Of a stretch of 64,000 bases of DNA, positions 10,120 through 23,352 are shown one piece after another (positions within the stretch are counted from its first letter, which is position 1; each line of letters starts with the position of its first letter). The notes below the pieces were generated by a model, which was not told where the DNA came from, did no database searches, and saw nothing but the letters and a program-made list of their open reading frames with translations. This DNA comes from Charina bottae. Its lineage: Eukaryota > Chordata > Lepidosauria > Squamata > Charinaidae. The stretch covers positions 41,499,463-41,563,462 of the forward strand of contig JALMGJ010000005.1 of assembly GCA_023362775.1 (NCBI GenBank), read 5' to 3'. Position numbers and translations under genes: made by a program.

Positions 10120-13100
10120 AGGCAACCTATGGACCAGATGCACCCTTTAATGCCTTTTCTGCAGCCAATAGAGTTCCACCCACTTTGTTCTGCCACATAC
10201 GTGAATAATCATTGGCTGAATGGCAAGAATTGGGGGCGGGGGAGGGGAATTAAAGTCCTGCCTCTCAGCCAGCTTGTTATTTTCCATCTGCCAACGGCAG
10301 CAGGGAAACAGCTTTGCGTTGGGAAGAGCAGAGTTCATCTTGAGAGCAGAGCAGGTTCATGGTGGGAGAAAGGCTAGACCCTCTCTGGTGAATGAAGTGG
10401 GGGTTGGGGAGTGTATGAATCTGTTGATGTTGTGTGAACATAAGTGGGAATGAGACAGCAGGAGTGGGCATATACGTCCGTGATATGTCTGTGTGTATTG
10501 TGACTCCACCTACAGCCTTTGTCCACTTCTGCAATTTATGAAGTGTTCTGTGGGGGCCAAATCATTCCTCCATCTCCAAAAGTTTTCCTATCCATGATTT
10601 AGAAGCTTGTTATACTATCACAAGCACAAACTAGATGTGAGCAAGACACTTTTTACCAAACATTGTGGTTATGAGGCAAAGGAGGAGACATTCTGAGCAT
10701 GCCTTCTTTTTGTTACACAGTAAACACTATCACTTTGTAGGGGACCTATATTGTAAACACACAATGCACATGTGCCAAGGGAATTGCAATAGACGATGGA
10801 TTCTGCTTTGTGTTTACAAGTTCGTATTCCATTCACAAGTTATTTTGCGCTTGACTTAGATCCACTGAAAACATGACTGCTATGTAAAGGGTGAGGTGAA
10901 GAAAGGCCAGAAGGCGCATGCCATACGTCAGAGGAAAAAAGAAGGGGGGAGGTAAACATTCCTATTGGTGTCAACCAATGTGAGCTGATGGCTGGGAATT
11001 CCTTCCCAAACTCTAAAATGATCAGTTAGTCCCTACTGAAAGAAAAGACTGTCACTTATTTTTTCTCATAGGGTAAAGTTATTACTATTTAATTAAGTAA
11101 CATTAATAGTGATCCAGACATTACCTAACCTCAAGTTGGAACACAAATCCAGATGGGCTCTTATTACAATATGAGGCAAACATCATACCCTGCCAGTTTT
11201 TCTCCAGCTTAGAGTAAATGAGAAGCCGGAAAGAAGATGAATTCTCCCCCTATCCCAGTCTCTCTTACAAGTATCTATATCCTCCAGGATCTTTCCCTCC
11301 TCTTCCTTTTTTACATTTCAGCAGTGGCGGAAGGATGTCCGTTCTCGGATACCTGAGTGCCACCTATGAGCACACTTTCCAGTGCTCTTCATGTGTCAGT
11401 AGGGAGGCCTGGGCCTACCTTCCATCTGACACGCAGCCACGGTGGCAGGCTGGGCGGTGGCCCGGAAGGCTGTGTCAAGAGGCCTCTCTCTCCTGCCTGC
11501 TGTGGAGAAAGGAGTGGTGTTGGGATCAGATCTTGTTACAGTTCCAGTGACAACTGAGACTTCAGCTGCAGCTGAGATAATTTTTTAATGGTGGACTGGG
11601 GATATTTGAGAGGGTTTTTTTTTTTTTTTGCATCTGAACCTAACAGGAACAAGTTTGTCTATCCTTTAAAAAAAAGGAAAGAAAGAAATTAAAAAATAAA
11701 ATAGTGGGGGGTTTCTTGATATTTAAAAAAGAGGAAGAAAATTTCGAGGAAGATGCCATTCTTTCCTGAGCAAATTTGGTGCCATTTTGAAACAAAAACA
11801 TTATTCAATATTTTATATACTGTACATTTATTTGGTGTACTCTTTTTACCAGCTTTCAATACATCTGGAAATGGTCTTTTAACTACTGTTACTGTTCCAT
11901 AAATCTTCATCTTTCCTGTAGGTTAGGGGGCGGCACAGATTAATTTGCTTTTTCATTCTTTTTAGAACTTTCTCTTCATAGTAATGTAGAATCAGATCAA
12001 AATATTTGAACACTCTTGGTGCAACTCTAGAAGATTTGGTATCTTCTGTTTACCCATCTCTGCTTGCAGCCTTGAATAGGTCAGGCATTGTTTGCAGACC
12101 TTCCATCATCTTGTTGGAAAATCCAGTCAGCCTCACCCTGCAGTGCAAGCTACATCCTAAGAACTAGTGGTGCTTTCTCTCTGCGTATGTTTATGTTGCA
12201 CAAAATGTAAAGGCTGCTTGTTAAAGGATCATGAAACAATGCTGAAGAAGCATATATTGCTACTACAAACTACACCAGCCTTTCCAGAATTGTTGAGAAT
12301 TCTGGGAGTTGGTTGTGGAAGACTGGATGTATCATTTCACTCTAATCTCTTATTCCTAACCATTCACATGATTACCATAACTGAATATCTACAATGAAGT
12401 CCGCATGGCTTGAAAACTCCCACCTGAGGTCTGAGGAACCCCTGCCATTCTGGGTAGACAATCATGACAAAATGAAGTCCGTTGAATCCTGAAGAGTCAG
12501 AAGCAACTGAATGACAGAACAACAAAAATGCTGAATTGAAGGAACCCGTGGTCAACTTCAATATTAGGTAGCTTTCTTTGTTTCTAGGAGCTGTGGGATG
12601 AACTTGTATGAACAATAATAAAACAGCCACTTGCAGTTTTAAGGTATCCAGTTTCCTGGATTGCTAGCACTTTCTTAGGTTCCAAGGCAAAAGTATAGGA
12701 AGCTGTGATTTGAAGGTGCTTTTACAGCTATTCTGCCACTTACAGCTGAATGACTTAGTTCCTGCTATGTGATTAAAAAGATTTGTTATTGCATAAAAGA
12801 TGAATCTGTCTTATCACATAGCTGACTCTAATAACTAACAGAAGAGACCTAAAACATAGAGAAAGAGAGAGATTCAAGAACCCGAGCTACATATGATTAA
12901 AACGGAACACTTCCATCTTCAGCACACTGCAAATTATAGTAGCTTAGAGAGTCCCAAATATATTTTGAGCATGTAGAAAAGGCAGCCCGGGTCAAATCTT
13001 TTAGCAATGATTTAAAGATAGGATGTTGTATGTTAAGCTGGAAAGTTAGCTGAGAACATGGGTGGGCAACCAGTTTGTTCAAGATGTTTTTGGCAGCTGA

Positions 13101-13578
13101 GTCATGGGCCATGTGGTCTTGACAGTGACATGATAACATAACTGGAGGCTATTGAGATGGACTTTTCAACCCTTTCTCTTCATTTTGGACTTCTGGGATA
13201 GGAAGTATAAAACGGGTGCTTTAAATCTATCAGAGGCTAGTATTTACATTTTATTTGGCCAAGTAAACCACATGCCACCCAAAAATTCCAGGTGTCCATC
13301 TCTGATTTGGAGCCAGATGGCCATCTAGTAGCCAATCTCTCCCCGTACTAAATGGAAAAGGGACTCATTCTAAGCTCATAACTGTCCCTCCTGGCATCTT
13401 AGTCCTTACCCATCATTCTCTCATTTTGGGGGAAAAGGGTCTCTATTAGGGCAGAAGCAATGCAAAGCCCTCCCCCATTTTTTAAGAGGTACTGGCTTAA
13501 GTAGCATGCAAAGGGTTAAGTTGCTGTTTCAAGCCTGGCTAATGGAAGTCCAAGCACAAAATGCTGCTTTTCAGGTGA
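10120..13578. other. intergenic stretch, few recognisable elements
   Basis: No host exon seen. A short BovB-like 3' tail on the + strand lies at about 12470-12530 (GAAGAGTCAGAAGCAACTGA). Otherwise only A- and T-runs near 11.6 kb. Confidence 0.5.
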
Positions 13579-13588
13579 AATCAGGGGG

Positions 13589-13954
13589 TACGGTAAAGGT
13601 AAAGGTTCCCCCTGCACAGTTGTGCAGTGGTGTCCGACTCTAGGGGCCGGTGCTCATCTCCGTTCGTTAGCCGAAGAGCCAGAATTGTCCGAAGACGCTT
13701 CCATGGTCATGTGGCCAGCATGACGCACGCGGAATGCTGTTACCTACCCACCGAAGTGGTACCTATTCATCTACTTGCATTTGCATGCTTTCGAGTTGCT
13801 AGGTTGGCAAGAGCTGGAACTAGTGCGGGAGCTCACTCCGTCACGCGGGGCTAGGGATTTGAACCTCCGAACTTGCGACCTTCTGATCGACAAGCCTGGC
13901 ATCTTACCCGCTGAGCCACCACGCCCCCTTACCCTTACTTACTTACCCTTACTT
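13589..13954 (-). mobile_element. Sauria-type SINE, tRNA head and BovB-like tail
   Basis: Minus-strand reading: head GGTGGCTCAGCGGGTAAGAT (A box) and GGTTCAAATCC (B box), body GCATGCAAATGCAAGTAGAT, tail GAGTCGGACACCACTG matching the BovB 3' end, then GGGGAACCTTTACCTTTACC. Flanked by the perfect 10-bp duplication AATCAGGGGG (13579-13588, 13955-13964). Near full length and young-looking. Confidence 0.92.
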
Positions 13955-13964
13955 AATCAGGGGG

Positions 13965-15555
13965 ACAAGTTAGCAAAACTATTCAAAGCCACGATGAAAT
14001 AATCAAAGTCATAGGGCTCCAGAGTGCAAAAGCTTGAGTAGAGAAAGTCTAGGCTTCACCTGAGGTTGAAACAATTGGCCATTAAATGATCCATTAGGTT
14101 TCTATGACTGTGCTTCTGGCCAAAATTTAGTACACCCTGGGGGGACTGTGCTGTTGCACTTCATGAACTGAAAATAGCTGTAAGTGGTGATATTTTATGA
14201 AAAAGTATTGGAAATTCATCAAATCATACTAGCTAAAACTGAAGAAAATGCACACATGTATAATTATGGACATTCACAAACACATACATGGTACTACTGA
14301 AGGGAAAGAATTATATGAGTGAAAACAATGAGAAATTGTAAAAAGAGTTTAAGGAATACCTGGTGAAAGTGGGATTTATGACTCATATGTGTCAAATAAG
14401 TCATAAATGCTGTTGGGGGTAGGTCTTCAGTTTCATCCTACCCTGGTTTAGCAGTGGCTCTGAGATGCTGCTTCAGCTAATGGTGCTGAATTCCTTGTCT
14501 GCCACATCATGTTGCTCAGTTGTGTTAAGATACCTGGCATGTGATTTCATCCAGCTTCTATGAAACAAAAAATGGAGAGACAGGTTACATGGCCAACTAA
14601 TCCAGAAGCTTAGAAATAATTACTGGGGACCCCCTCCCCCCAATGCATAATATCATTAGTGAGCTCGTAACAACAATCAATTATGAAGACAGTGCCCTCT
14701 AGAGGACAGAAGCAAAATCAGAATAACAATTGGTTTGAAGCTTCAGGCTGAAGAATGAGAAAAAAGCCTTCAGAAGGAGTGGCAGACTTGTCCTTCCCAG
14801 ATATGTTGAGTTTTAATTCATACCAGCCTGGCAAACAGAGGTGATATAATGCAGGAGACCACAAGTGCCCCATCCCTTCACCACAAGTCTAGATTTTAAA
14901 AAAGGGACCAGAGAAAAATAGATAAAGTTCATTACAATGCTATGGCTGCTGCAATTAGCCGTCTGGAACTGCTATGTAGACAATACTGTAAGCCCATGGC
15001 AGGGCTGCCCTGAGGGAGTGGGATTCGGTTTTTCTTTGCTCAAAGAATTGGGGTGTATGCTCAGCCTGCTTGCTGCTAAGAGTTTTCCGTGTAACTTACT
15101 TGCATATTATTACAGCCCTGGCCAAGCTTTTACTGGCATGTTTCAGCAAGAGATCATAGGTCTTTTCAGCACATTTTTATAAATACTGTAAATAAATACC
15201 ATTCCATCCCCCTCCCTGCCCAGGCATTAATGAATGGGATGAATAACCATGGGCACATCTGTGTCAAGACATAGGATGGGCACACCCAGGCTGATGGTAA
15301 TGATGCCCATCAGGTATGTAACTAGCATTGGCTTAGCAAGGCAGCAGCATTTAGTGCTTCAAACATTGCAAAAATTAGAGCTGTGGCTCAGAATCTCCTC
15401 CTTTAAATCATCCTGAGATGTCTCTTGGCAAAAATGTATATAAAGGAGTGGTTTGAAAACTGCCCTTTACAGACTGATGGAAATGGGTTAGGATACCATT
15501 TTGTTTGAGAGAAGGAGGTGTGGAGGATCATTAAGAGGCTCATGGTCTGTCCTAC
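13965..15555. other. intergenic, nothing recognised
   Basis: No gene, RNA or clear transposon; a 10-bp inverted repeat ATTTATGACT/AGTCATAAAT occurs near 14.37 kb. Confidence 0.5.
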
Positions 15556-15563
15556 CTTTAGAC

Positions 15564-15839
15564 CAGGGGTGAGGAACCTTTTTTCTGCCAAGGGCCATTT
15601 GGATATTTATAACATCATTCGCAGACCGGGGGGCGGGGTTTGCGGGCGGGAGCCAATCACAAGCACCGGAGGCGGGGTTTGCAGGTGGGAGCCAATTGCA
15701 TGGAAGGGGGCGGGGTTTGCAGGCAGGAGCTCCTAGATTTATTGAATTTCGAGTCCCGCCTGCGGTTGCCTTGGCAGGGCCAAACCAAATGATTTCACGG
15801 GCCTTATACGGCCCGCGGGCTGGACGTTCCCCACCCCTG
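15564..15839 (+). mobile_element. hAT MITE with GC-box/CCAAT minisatellite
   Basis: Ends CAGGGGTGAGGAACC and GGACGTTCCCCACCCCTG as terminal inverted repeats; perfect 8-bp duplication CTTTAGAC at 15556-15563 and 15840-15847. Inside are three copies of a roughly 40-bp unit containing GGGCGGGGTTTG and GGGAGCCAAT. No coding capacity. Confidence 0.93.
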
Positions 15840-15847
15840 CTTTAGAC

Positions 15848-17487
15848 TGAGGAAGTTGCCTCAGGCAATGAAGACGATGTTTGATGCAGAGCCTGCCCTA
15901 TACCTCTCTGCTGAATTTGTGCAATGGAAGATACAACCTCATCACCAGTGTGAAAGAGACATTCAATTTACAAGTCCAGTTGACATATGAACCATAGGCA
16001 GCAGCACCTTGTACTTCACCTCAGACAGCAAAACTCTCAGCCCTAATTAGACATAACTTTTAATTTGTGAGAAGGAAAGACCAGGGAGATTATTTTCTTT
16101 GCCAAGGTGCAATGCCACTCAAACCTTAGTGCTCACAGTAGGTGACAAGTCCAGTTGTTGTTGTTGTTGTTGTTGTTCAAATGTGGGTGAGAGAGATTAG
16201 CTCATGTGTTCCTGCCACAATGAACTGATAACTTTCCATTGCCACCGCCTGCAAGGTTTCTCCTTGGAAACAGAGAGACACCACTGTCTGCAGAATTGAT
16301 CAGTGGCAATAAGGTTCCTCAGTGAGCCCTGCCTTGTGCTCTGCCTGAAGTGTATAGCATTGGCTCATGTAACCCCTTCATGTGGCAAATAAACTGTCCC
16401 CAGTTACTAAATGGTACAGGCAATCATTTCTGACTCCCAATTCAAGGTAGTCATTCCTCTTCCATCAGACTTACAGTTTGAAGAACTGAGATATTCTCCT
16501 TTTACTTGAATCCAAAATAAATGCTTGCTTACTCACTCCACGACCTTCACTGGGAATGTGGTAGATTATATCCTCAGGTACTGCCTGCTGCTTCTCTTTC
16601 TTCCTGGCAAGGAAGAAAGAGAAGGGTGAAGAGAGTTCTGCTACCCCAGAGAGTTATTTTTCCAGGCGTGAAGACCAAGCAGATTATATCAACTGACCAG
16701 TTTTCAGTTTATAATTTCTCAGTCTACAAGTGCCACATGGCATGGGGTGGTATTGCAATATAACATGCTATGCAGGAAATACAAGATCAATTATGTTAGC
16801 AGGAAGAATTGATGTAGAAGATCCAGATCTATAGAAGAGCTGGGCGAAATCCATCCTCATCCCCATTGCTGACCTTGTGACATTATCACATCATCACTTT
16901 CATGAACATGATAGTCAAGCAGAAAGAGTGATCCATATTTTTACTCTGGAAACCCATCGTGTTTTTATTTTGATTGCTGTTATGATTTTATTCTGAATTA
17001 CAAAAGCTGGTGGGTTTTTTGCTCAAACCAACTAAAAATTCTGTCATGTTAATGTTTATTTTATAACCAAACAGGAAATGTTTTTTAGTAACACACACAA
17101 CCTACAGAAATTTGTAATTGGTAAGGAATATCTTTTTATATCTGATTTAAGCCCCACTTTCTAACACAATCTACTTGCATATTTAAGTGCATTTGGTTAT
17201 GTGCTAGGGCAAGATAAAAGTCAATGAGCTAACAACTGAATCTTTTGGATTTATTGAAGAATAAGCTAAAGGAAGGAAAATATTCCCTTACAAGTAGATC
17301 TGTTTATAGGATTAAGATAAATATGATGGCCAGACAAAGGAAGAAAAATATACTTTTTAATTCTAAATACTACGTGCAGTGGAAAATTATTAAAACATTA
17401 GTATAGCATTCTTTGATATAACCCTCACAAAGATTATCTCAGTAATCCTCCCCATGAAGTCATACATGGGCACCTGCAGAATTAATA

Positions 17488-17488
<1 letters not shown>
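15848..17488. other. intergenic, simple repeats only
   Basis: A (GTT)n tract lies at about 16156-16178. No gene or clear transposon recognised. Confidence 0.5.
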
Positions 17489-17529
<41 letters not shown>

Positions 17530-17533
17530 TTAA
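17489..17533 (+). repeat. (TTA)n microsatellite
   Basis: About 14 TTA/ATT units. Confidence 0.95.
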
Positions 17534-18355
17534 AAATTGGTCACTAACCATGCAGCATATATTTTCCTGTTCCCTAAAATGAGTCTGCCCAGAGCTCTAT
17601 CCAGCATGGACAGGAGCCTGGCAATGTTGTTCTGAATGGATCGTGGTTTGTCTAAGAGCAATGACTGAGAAGAGATCGGAACATGGAGCCTCCCAGATCA
17701 CACTCACACTAAGATGATTTAATTACCTCTAAGATTTAATTATCCACCTTTAAATTTCTCAGCCTAGCTTCTGGTGCTTATCATTACCAAGTCCCCCACC
17801 CACTGCCTGTTTCTTATTGAAGTGAAAAGAAAACCTCCAAGGAGTTTCTGTTGGGCAAAGGAATATTAGGTATTTGGGAGGAAAAAGCAACCTGGCACTC
17901 CAATGCTGCAAGATTGTATTTTAGGAGAAATTCAAAGCGATGTCAGCAGGCGGCTTCAGGATACTTGCTTCTGGCCTGTGCCAGTAGTGGTCCATGCTGC
18001 AGCAGAGATAGCGATTCTCCGGTGATGCTGACCCCACCTTTGCATTGCCTGATAGCCTGCCTTGATTAATTGTTGGTCTCTGATCTCTGCAAGCTTCCTG
18101 ACATTTTGCTCAGCCAACTTCATCTCATCCAGCCATGCCTTTCCATGTTCATTTGACCGCTAGTTGCTAATTAGAAGACCATGATATAATCTTCCCCATC
18201 CTTTCCCTTTATAACAACATCAATACAAAAAACAGAGGAGGGAAGCTATTGAAAAGACTGGTCATGGAACCTATTCTAACTGATTCCACATGAACAGCAT
18301 TGCACTACCAAATGGAATTGGGTGGCCAAGGAAGGAAGGAAATTATACCTACATC
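17534..18355. other. intergenic, nothing recognised
   Basis: No exon, RNA gene or clear transposon seen. Confidence 0.5.
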
Positions 18356-18357
18356 CA

Positions 18358-18420
18358 GTGTTTCTCAACCTTGGCAACTTGAAGATGTGTGGACTTCAAC
18401 TCCCAGAAATCCCCAGCCAT
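18358..18420 (+). mobile_element. half copy of a palindromic hAT MITE
   Basis: CAGTGTTTCTCAACCTTGG and GTGTGGACTTCAACTCCCAG match one arm of the complete MITE at 38500-38634; the other arm is missing. Confidence 0.75.
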
Positions 18421-18761
18421 GCATACATCTGTGGTAAAGCAGAAGCAAGGGGGAATATCCCCATGCACTAACTTTCATTAGCACAGGGTCTCAACTATAA
18501 AACACTCAGCATCTTTTTGAAACACTATCACTAGCTTTGAAAACTACCTTGCAAACTCAAATGCCCCTATCGCTCCTTATTTTATAGACATCTTTGCTTT
18601 TATCTGATTAATTTGCAATTAGTCCATGCTTCGGGGGGAGATGAGAAATGAGTTGCTGCTTTAATTGTTAACAACAGCATTATTTTAAAAAATATTAAAA
18701 ATACATCAGCACATACACATACAAAATATCATAAATACAAAACTATATCTATACTTTCCTG

Positions 18762-18763
<2 letters not shown>

Positions 18764-18835
<72 letters not shown>

Positions 18836-18852
18836 AGTATATACAGTATATA

Positions 18853-18888
<36 letters not shown>
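18764..18888 (+). repeat. compound (TA)n-(CA)n-(TG)n microsatellite
   Basis: A TA tract, then a CA tract to about 18830, a short TATACAG spacer repeat, then a TG tract to 18888. The CA and TG tracts are inverted with respect to each other. Confidence 0.95.
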
Positions 18889-18891
<3 letters not shown>

Positions 18892-20811
18892 ATCATTACT
18901 ATGTTTAACTGACTTTGCTTAAAGAATACGTTGCTTCTTAATCTCATGTAGTAAGTGGCATTAGCATGGTATTGCAACCTGCCCTGTCATGCAGTTTTTG
19001 AAGGCAGGAGAGCTTCACCCAAAACACAAAAATGAGAAATAAAAATCAAATACATTATTAAAAGCATAACTGCCTTAACTTCAGACAGGACAAGCATATC
19101 ACATTACAATATATTTAGCACAATAATCTCTGCCATGTTTTTTCTCCTCAGGCAACCACTGTAATTTTCCTACACATGGCAGATATTAGTCATTGAAGCT
19201 TGCATGTGAATTAATGAAAATTATATAATTTCTAGAACTTAATGGTGATACCATATCAAATTAAGACACCATTGTTAGGTCTTTCATGTATGGCATCAGG
19301 TCGCAGAAACTGTCATGATGTCGAAAATTTAGTGGTTATCACACATATTTAAGGAAAAATATTTGGATTTAATCTGGTGTCAGTCGTCACATAAAATCAG
19401 TGTAAATATACGAAGCTGAGACAATCTAACTGGGATAAGTGATCTGATTCTCAACTCAGACCAGGTCAATGCAGGCTTATAATGCTAATATCTTTTCAGT
19501 GATGTCACATGATCCTATAGCTTTAATTTAGCATCTTAGAGTAGTTGGGAGCAATAAATCCTGTACTGTGTTTACTAAGTGACAGGGTCATTTGTTATCT
19601 TATGTTTGCCCGAGGTACCCATCTCATCTGTCATATTTCATCCCATCAGTGTGAAGTGTTGAAGGATATAATATATCTCCAGAAAGGTTTTGATTATATC
19701 ATAGTCAATTGCATAAAAATTACATGGTGATGCTAGATGTGCTTCCTTTCCCTACAGTTTCAAAAATACACTACTCCCATAATTCCCTGCTTCCACCCTA
19801 TCTCATCTGAAGGGCTCAATGAGGCCTGCTAGGTTATAGCTTTCTCTTATCCAATCAGCAGCAACCACAGAATGGAGCAAAAATGGCAAACCACAAGTCC
19901 CCCAAACCAAAGGAGATTAGAATACACATCATGTGTAAGTCCAAAATGTTGTCATTGATGGAGTCTTGAAGGTTAATAAAAGAACTACAAGCAGATAACA
20001 ACAATCTTGCAAAGTAGAAGCGTGGACCAGCAGGGAACTTGCACTTTAAGCTTAATTATGTTCAGAAATAAATTCAGTCTTCACACATTAGTTAGACGAA
20101 GAAAAAATAGAGATAGCTTACATTTATTCAATAGATCTGGATACGAGTAGGTTCATAGTAGATCTGTGTGCAAGTGAGATGGAAAGGACGAGAGCTGCAT
20201 CCCTGCAGCCCTCCTGCTTGCACGTGTGCCCAAGGAGTAAAGATGGAGAATGTGAATCCCCAAACCAAGGAGGAGGAGGAAGAGAAAATCAGGTGATCCA
20301 GGTAACATCCCACAAGCACAGTAGAGATGCGTTTACTAGAAAGTCCCCCTACTATGCTTATGAGACAATGGTGAGTTGACTCCTGATAATCCCAACAGTC
20401 ATAAGGTAAAAAACAGAATGCCAGGAAGCCCAGCTCAGGAACTTACAAGGTGTAGATATTATTTCCAGCACTAGCTTCTTTTGAAATCCCAGAAGCTATA
20501 ATCCTCCACGGAGCTGATCTGCATCTATTCCTTCCAACATGAGAGTCTACTCAGCAGCAGCTACAACTCCTTTTGATTCTCTACCCAGTGATACTTTCAC
20601 TCCCATAGCCTAGAGGCTCTTCGAGACTTTCTGCTCAAAATCTGAAGGAACAGATCCTATGCTCATAGGGACAACTCCTATCTGCCTGATGTGCTGGGCC
20701 CAGATTCCAGACTTTCATTGAAAAGTTTGAAATTGTCTCAGGATGGGTGCAGAGGGGAGTTATTAGTAGACTACCTGAATAAACATGCAAGCTGGATCTA
20801 GTGAGTTTAAG
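18889..20811. other. intergenic, nothing recognised
   Basis: AT-rich. No gene, RNA or repeat family I can support. Confidence 0.5.
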
Positions 20812-20818
20812 AACTTGG

Positions 20819-21298
20819 GACGCGGTGGCTCACCAGGTTAAACTGCTGAGCTGTAGGCTGCAGATCAGAAGGTCTGCAGTTCGAACCCTGCGCAACGAGG
20901 TGAGCTCTCGTTGCTAGTCCCAGCTCCTGTCAACCCAACAGTTCGAAAGCTTTGCAAGTAGATAAATGGGTACCACCTTAAGTGGGCTAATTTGCTGGCG
21001 TCCTGTTGGGAAGTCGGTACCACCGGAGGAAAAAGATCGGAGGAAGATTGAATGGCAGGCGGTGATGACAGACCCAGATGCAACAGCTACAGGACGTCAG
21101 CAGCCGGCTCAAGGCATCCTGGGAATTGTAGTCCAGAGCCTGAAAGAGTTGGTTCCCTTACCCCCTCCCCTCACGCGCAGTTAAAATGGTGAATTGTATA
21201 ATTAATGTATATATGCTTGTAAGCTGCCTAGAGTCCTCCATTAGGGAGGGGATAGGCGGGGTATAAATAGCACAATAAATGAAAAATAAATAAAAATA
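20819..21298 (+). mobile_element. tRNA-headed SINE with L2/CR1-like tail
   Basis: Head CGCGGTGGCTCACCAGGTTA (A box) and GCAGTTCGAACCCTGC (B box), body GTTCGAAAGCTTTGCAAGTA, both clearly related to the BovB-tailed SINEs. The tail is different: GTAAGCTGCCTAGAGTCCTC, GGCGGGGTATAAATAG, then AATAAAT repeats, resembling the L2-like LINE end at 24.6 kb. Flanked by AACTTGG (20812-20818, 21299-21305). Confidence 0.88.
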
Positions 21299-21305
21299 AA
21301 CTTGG

Positions 21306-21960
21306 CTAATTACTTGATTCAAAAGCAAATAGGACCATAGATTCAAAGCAAGAGGTCAGTTTTAGCAGTCCTCTGGAGGTGCAGCAAAACAGATCCAAAG
21401 TAAAGGTGCACTCTATATGTACTTTCTATGCACCAAGAAAAGCCCAGGTCAAAAAGATGCTTCCTTGGCTCCACTGGTTGCTATGCAACATGTAATCAGT
21501 ATAGTTAATTAGTGGCCATGATACAAATCTAAATGCCTTTAAAAATAGGCCCCAGCAACATCTTGTTTTCAGCTGTGCAGGTCTAGTGAAAGGGGGATTA
21601 CATCATGTTCAGCTGCATTGGGCCCCAGAAAAGTGGTGGCCCTCTGAGCAAAGTTGCTGATTGATGAAGTGGGCTATGGCAAGGGATGGAGACTGTTGTA
21701 CAGGTGCCTGCCTCTGATACACAAGCCTGAAAGAACACCTCCTGTTCAATTCAGTTTCAAGTGGGCCAGTCTCCCCTTTAGTTGATGCAGCTCCATGTTA
21801 ACCAAGAGCTCAATCAGGCCAATGGGAATTGGTGGCGGCATGGAGATAAAAATGAAAGAGGAGGAACTAAAGAGGTCTGCAGGAAGGAAAAGATATCTCA
21901 CAGCAAATTTAACTTTTACAACGCCAGCTTTCTATGTTAACCATCAAAGAAATGGAAATA
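21306..21960. other. intergenic, nothing recognised
   Basis: Separates the SINE from the L1 cluster. No feature seen. Confidence 0.5.
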
Positions 21961-22115
21961 AAAATGAATTTTGCAAAACAGAAGAATTTTGAATTAACAA
22001 ATAAGCCGGGGAAATGATTAGCATATAAACTGAGAAAAGAAAGTGAGAAGAAAATGATATTAAAATTACAAAATGGGAATGCTATGGTAACAGATAATGC
22101 AAATATGCAAAGAAT

Positions 22116-22609
22116 TTTGTTGTTTATTCGTTCAGTCACTTCCGACTCTTCGTGACTTTATGGACCAGCCCATGCCAGAGCTTCCTGTTGGCCGTCATCA
22201 CCCCCAGCTCCCCCAAGGTCGAGTCCGTCACCTCCAGAATATCATATCCATCCATCTTGCCCTTGGTCAGCCCCTCTTCCTTTTGCCTTCCACTTTCCCT
22301 AACATCAGCATCTTCTCCAGGGTATCCTGTCTTCTCATCATGTGGCCAAAGTACTTCAGTTTTGCCTTTAATATCATTCCCTCAAGTGAGCAGTTTGGCT
22401 TTATTTCCTGGAGTATGGACTGGTTTGATCTTCTTGCAGTCCAAGGCACTCTCAGAATTTTCCTCCAACACCACAGTTCAAAAGCATCTATCTTCCTTCG
22501 CTCAGCCTTCCTTATGGTCCAGCTCTCGCAGCCATAGGTTACTACAGGGAATACCATTGCTTTAACTATGCGGACCTTTGTTGTCAGTGTGATGTCTCTG
22601 CTCTTAACT
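22116..22609 (-). mobile_element. BovB LINE 3' fragment inserted in L1
   Basis: Minus-strand reading contains [20 protein letters not shown] and the BovB 3' end with GAGTCGGAAGTGACTGAAC. Flanked by the perfect 11-bp duplication ATGCAAAGAAT (22105-22115, 22610-22620), showing a single 5'-truncated insertion. Confidence 0.93.
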
Positions 22610-23001
22610 ATGCAAAGAATATTCCATCAGTATTATACAAAACTTTATAAAGGAGAAGAAATTTCCCCAGCAAAAGTGGACAAATATTTAAAGAAACAAG
22701 ATTTACCAGAGATAATGGATAAACAAAAGCAGGTGATGAATGGACCTGTAACAATAAGGGAAGTCTGTGAGGCATAAAAAAGACTAAGATAGGGAAAACT
22801 CCTGGCCCAATCAGATTGCCAGCCTCCTATAATAAATATTTTGAAGATGAACTGTTACAAGCTCTTCAAAAAATAATTCCATTCTGGATAGTGGAAGGAT
22901 ACCAGAAAGTTGGTGAGGCACAAATATAGCATTAATTCCTAAAGAAGGTCAAGACCTGACTTTATAAAAAAAATTACCAACCAATATCTTTATTAAACAA
23001 T

Positions 23002-23352
23002 TAAAGTAAAGGTAAAGGTTCCCCCCACAAATTTGTGCAGTCGTGTCCGGCTCTAGGGGCTGGTGCTCATCTCCATTTGTTAGCCGAAGAGCCAGCGCTG
23101 TCTGAAGACGCTTCTGCAGTCATGTGGCTGGCATGACGCACGTGGAATACTCTTATCTACCCACCAAAGTGGTACCTATTCATCTACTTGCATTTGCATG
23201 CTTTCGAATTGCTAGGTTGGCAAGAGCTGGGGCAAGTGCGGGAGCTCACTCCATCACGAGGTGCTAGGGATTCGAACCTCCAAACTTGCGACCTTCCGAT
23301 CGACAAGCCTGGCATCTTACCTGCTGAGCCACCACACCCCTTACAAAGTTAA
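23002..23352 (-). mobile_element. Sauria-type SINE inserted in L1
   Basis: Same family as 13589-13954 with intact head, body, BovB-like tail and CCTTTACCTTTAC end. Flanked by ATTAAACAAT (22992-23001, 23353-23362), and removal restores L1 sequence. Confidence 0.93.

Noticed and set aside
13589..13954. tRNA gene
   Set aside because: A and B boxes are present, but the sequence continues into a SINE body and BovB-like tail with target duplications.
18729..18977. Frame encoding Thr-His and Val-Cys runs
   Set aside because: Pure translation of the dinucleotide microsatellite.
22097..22565. Serine-rich + strand frames of about 140 codons
   Set aside because: They are the antisense of a BovB 3' fragment, whose true frame on the minus strand has clear LINE motifs.
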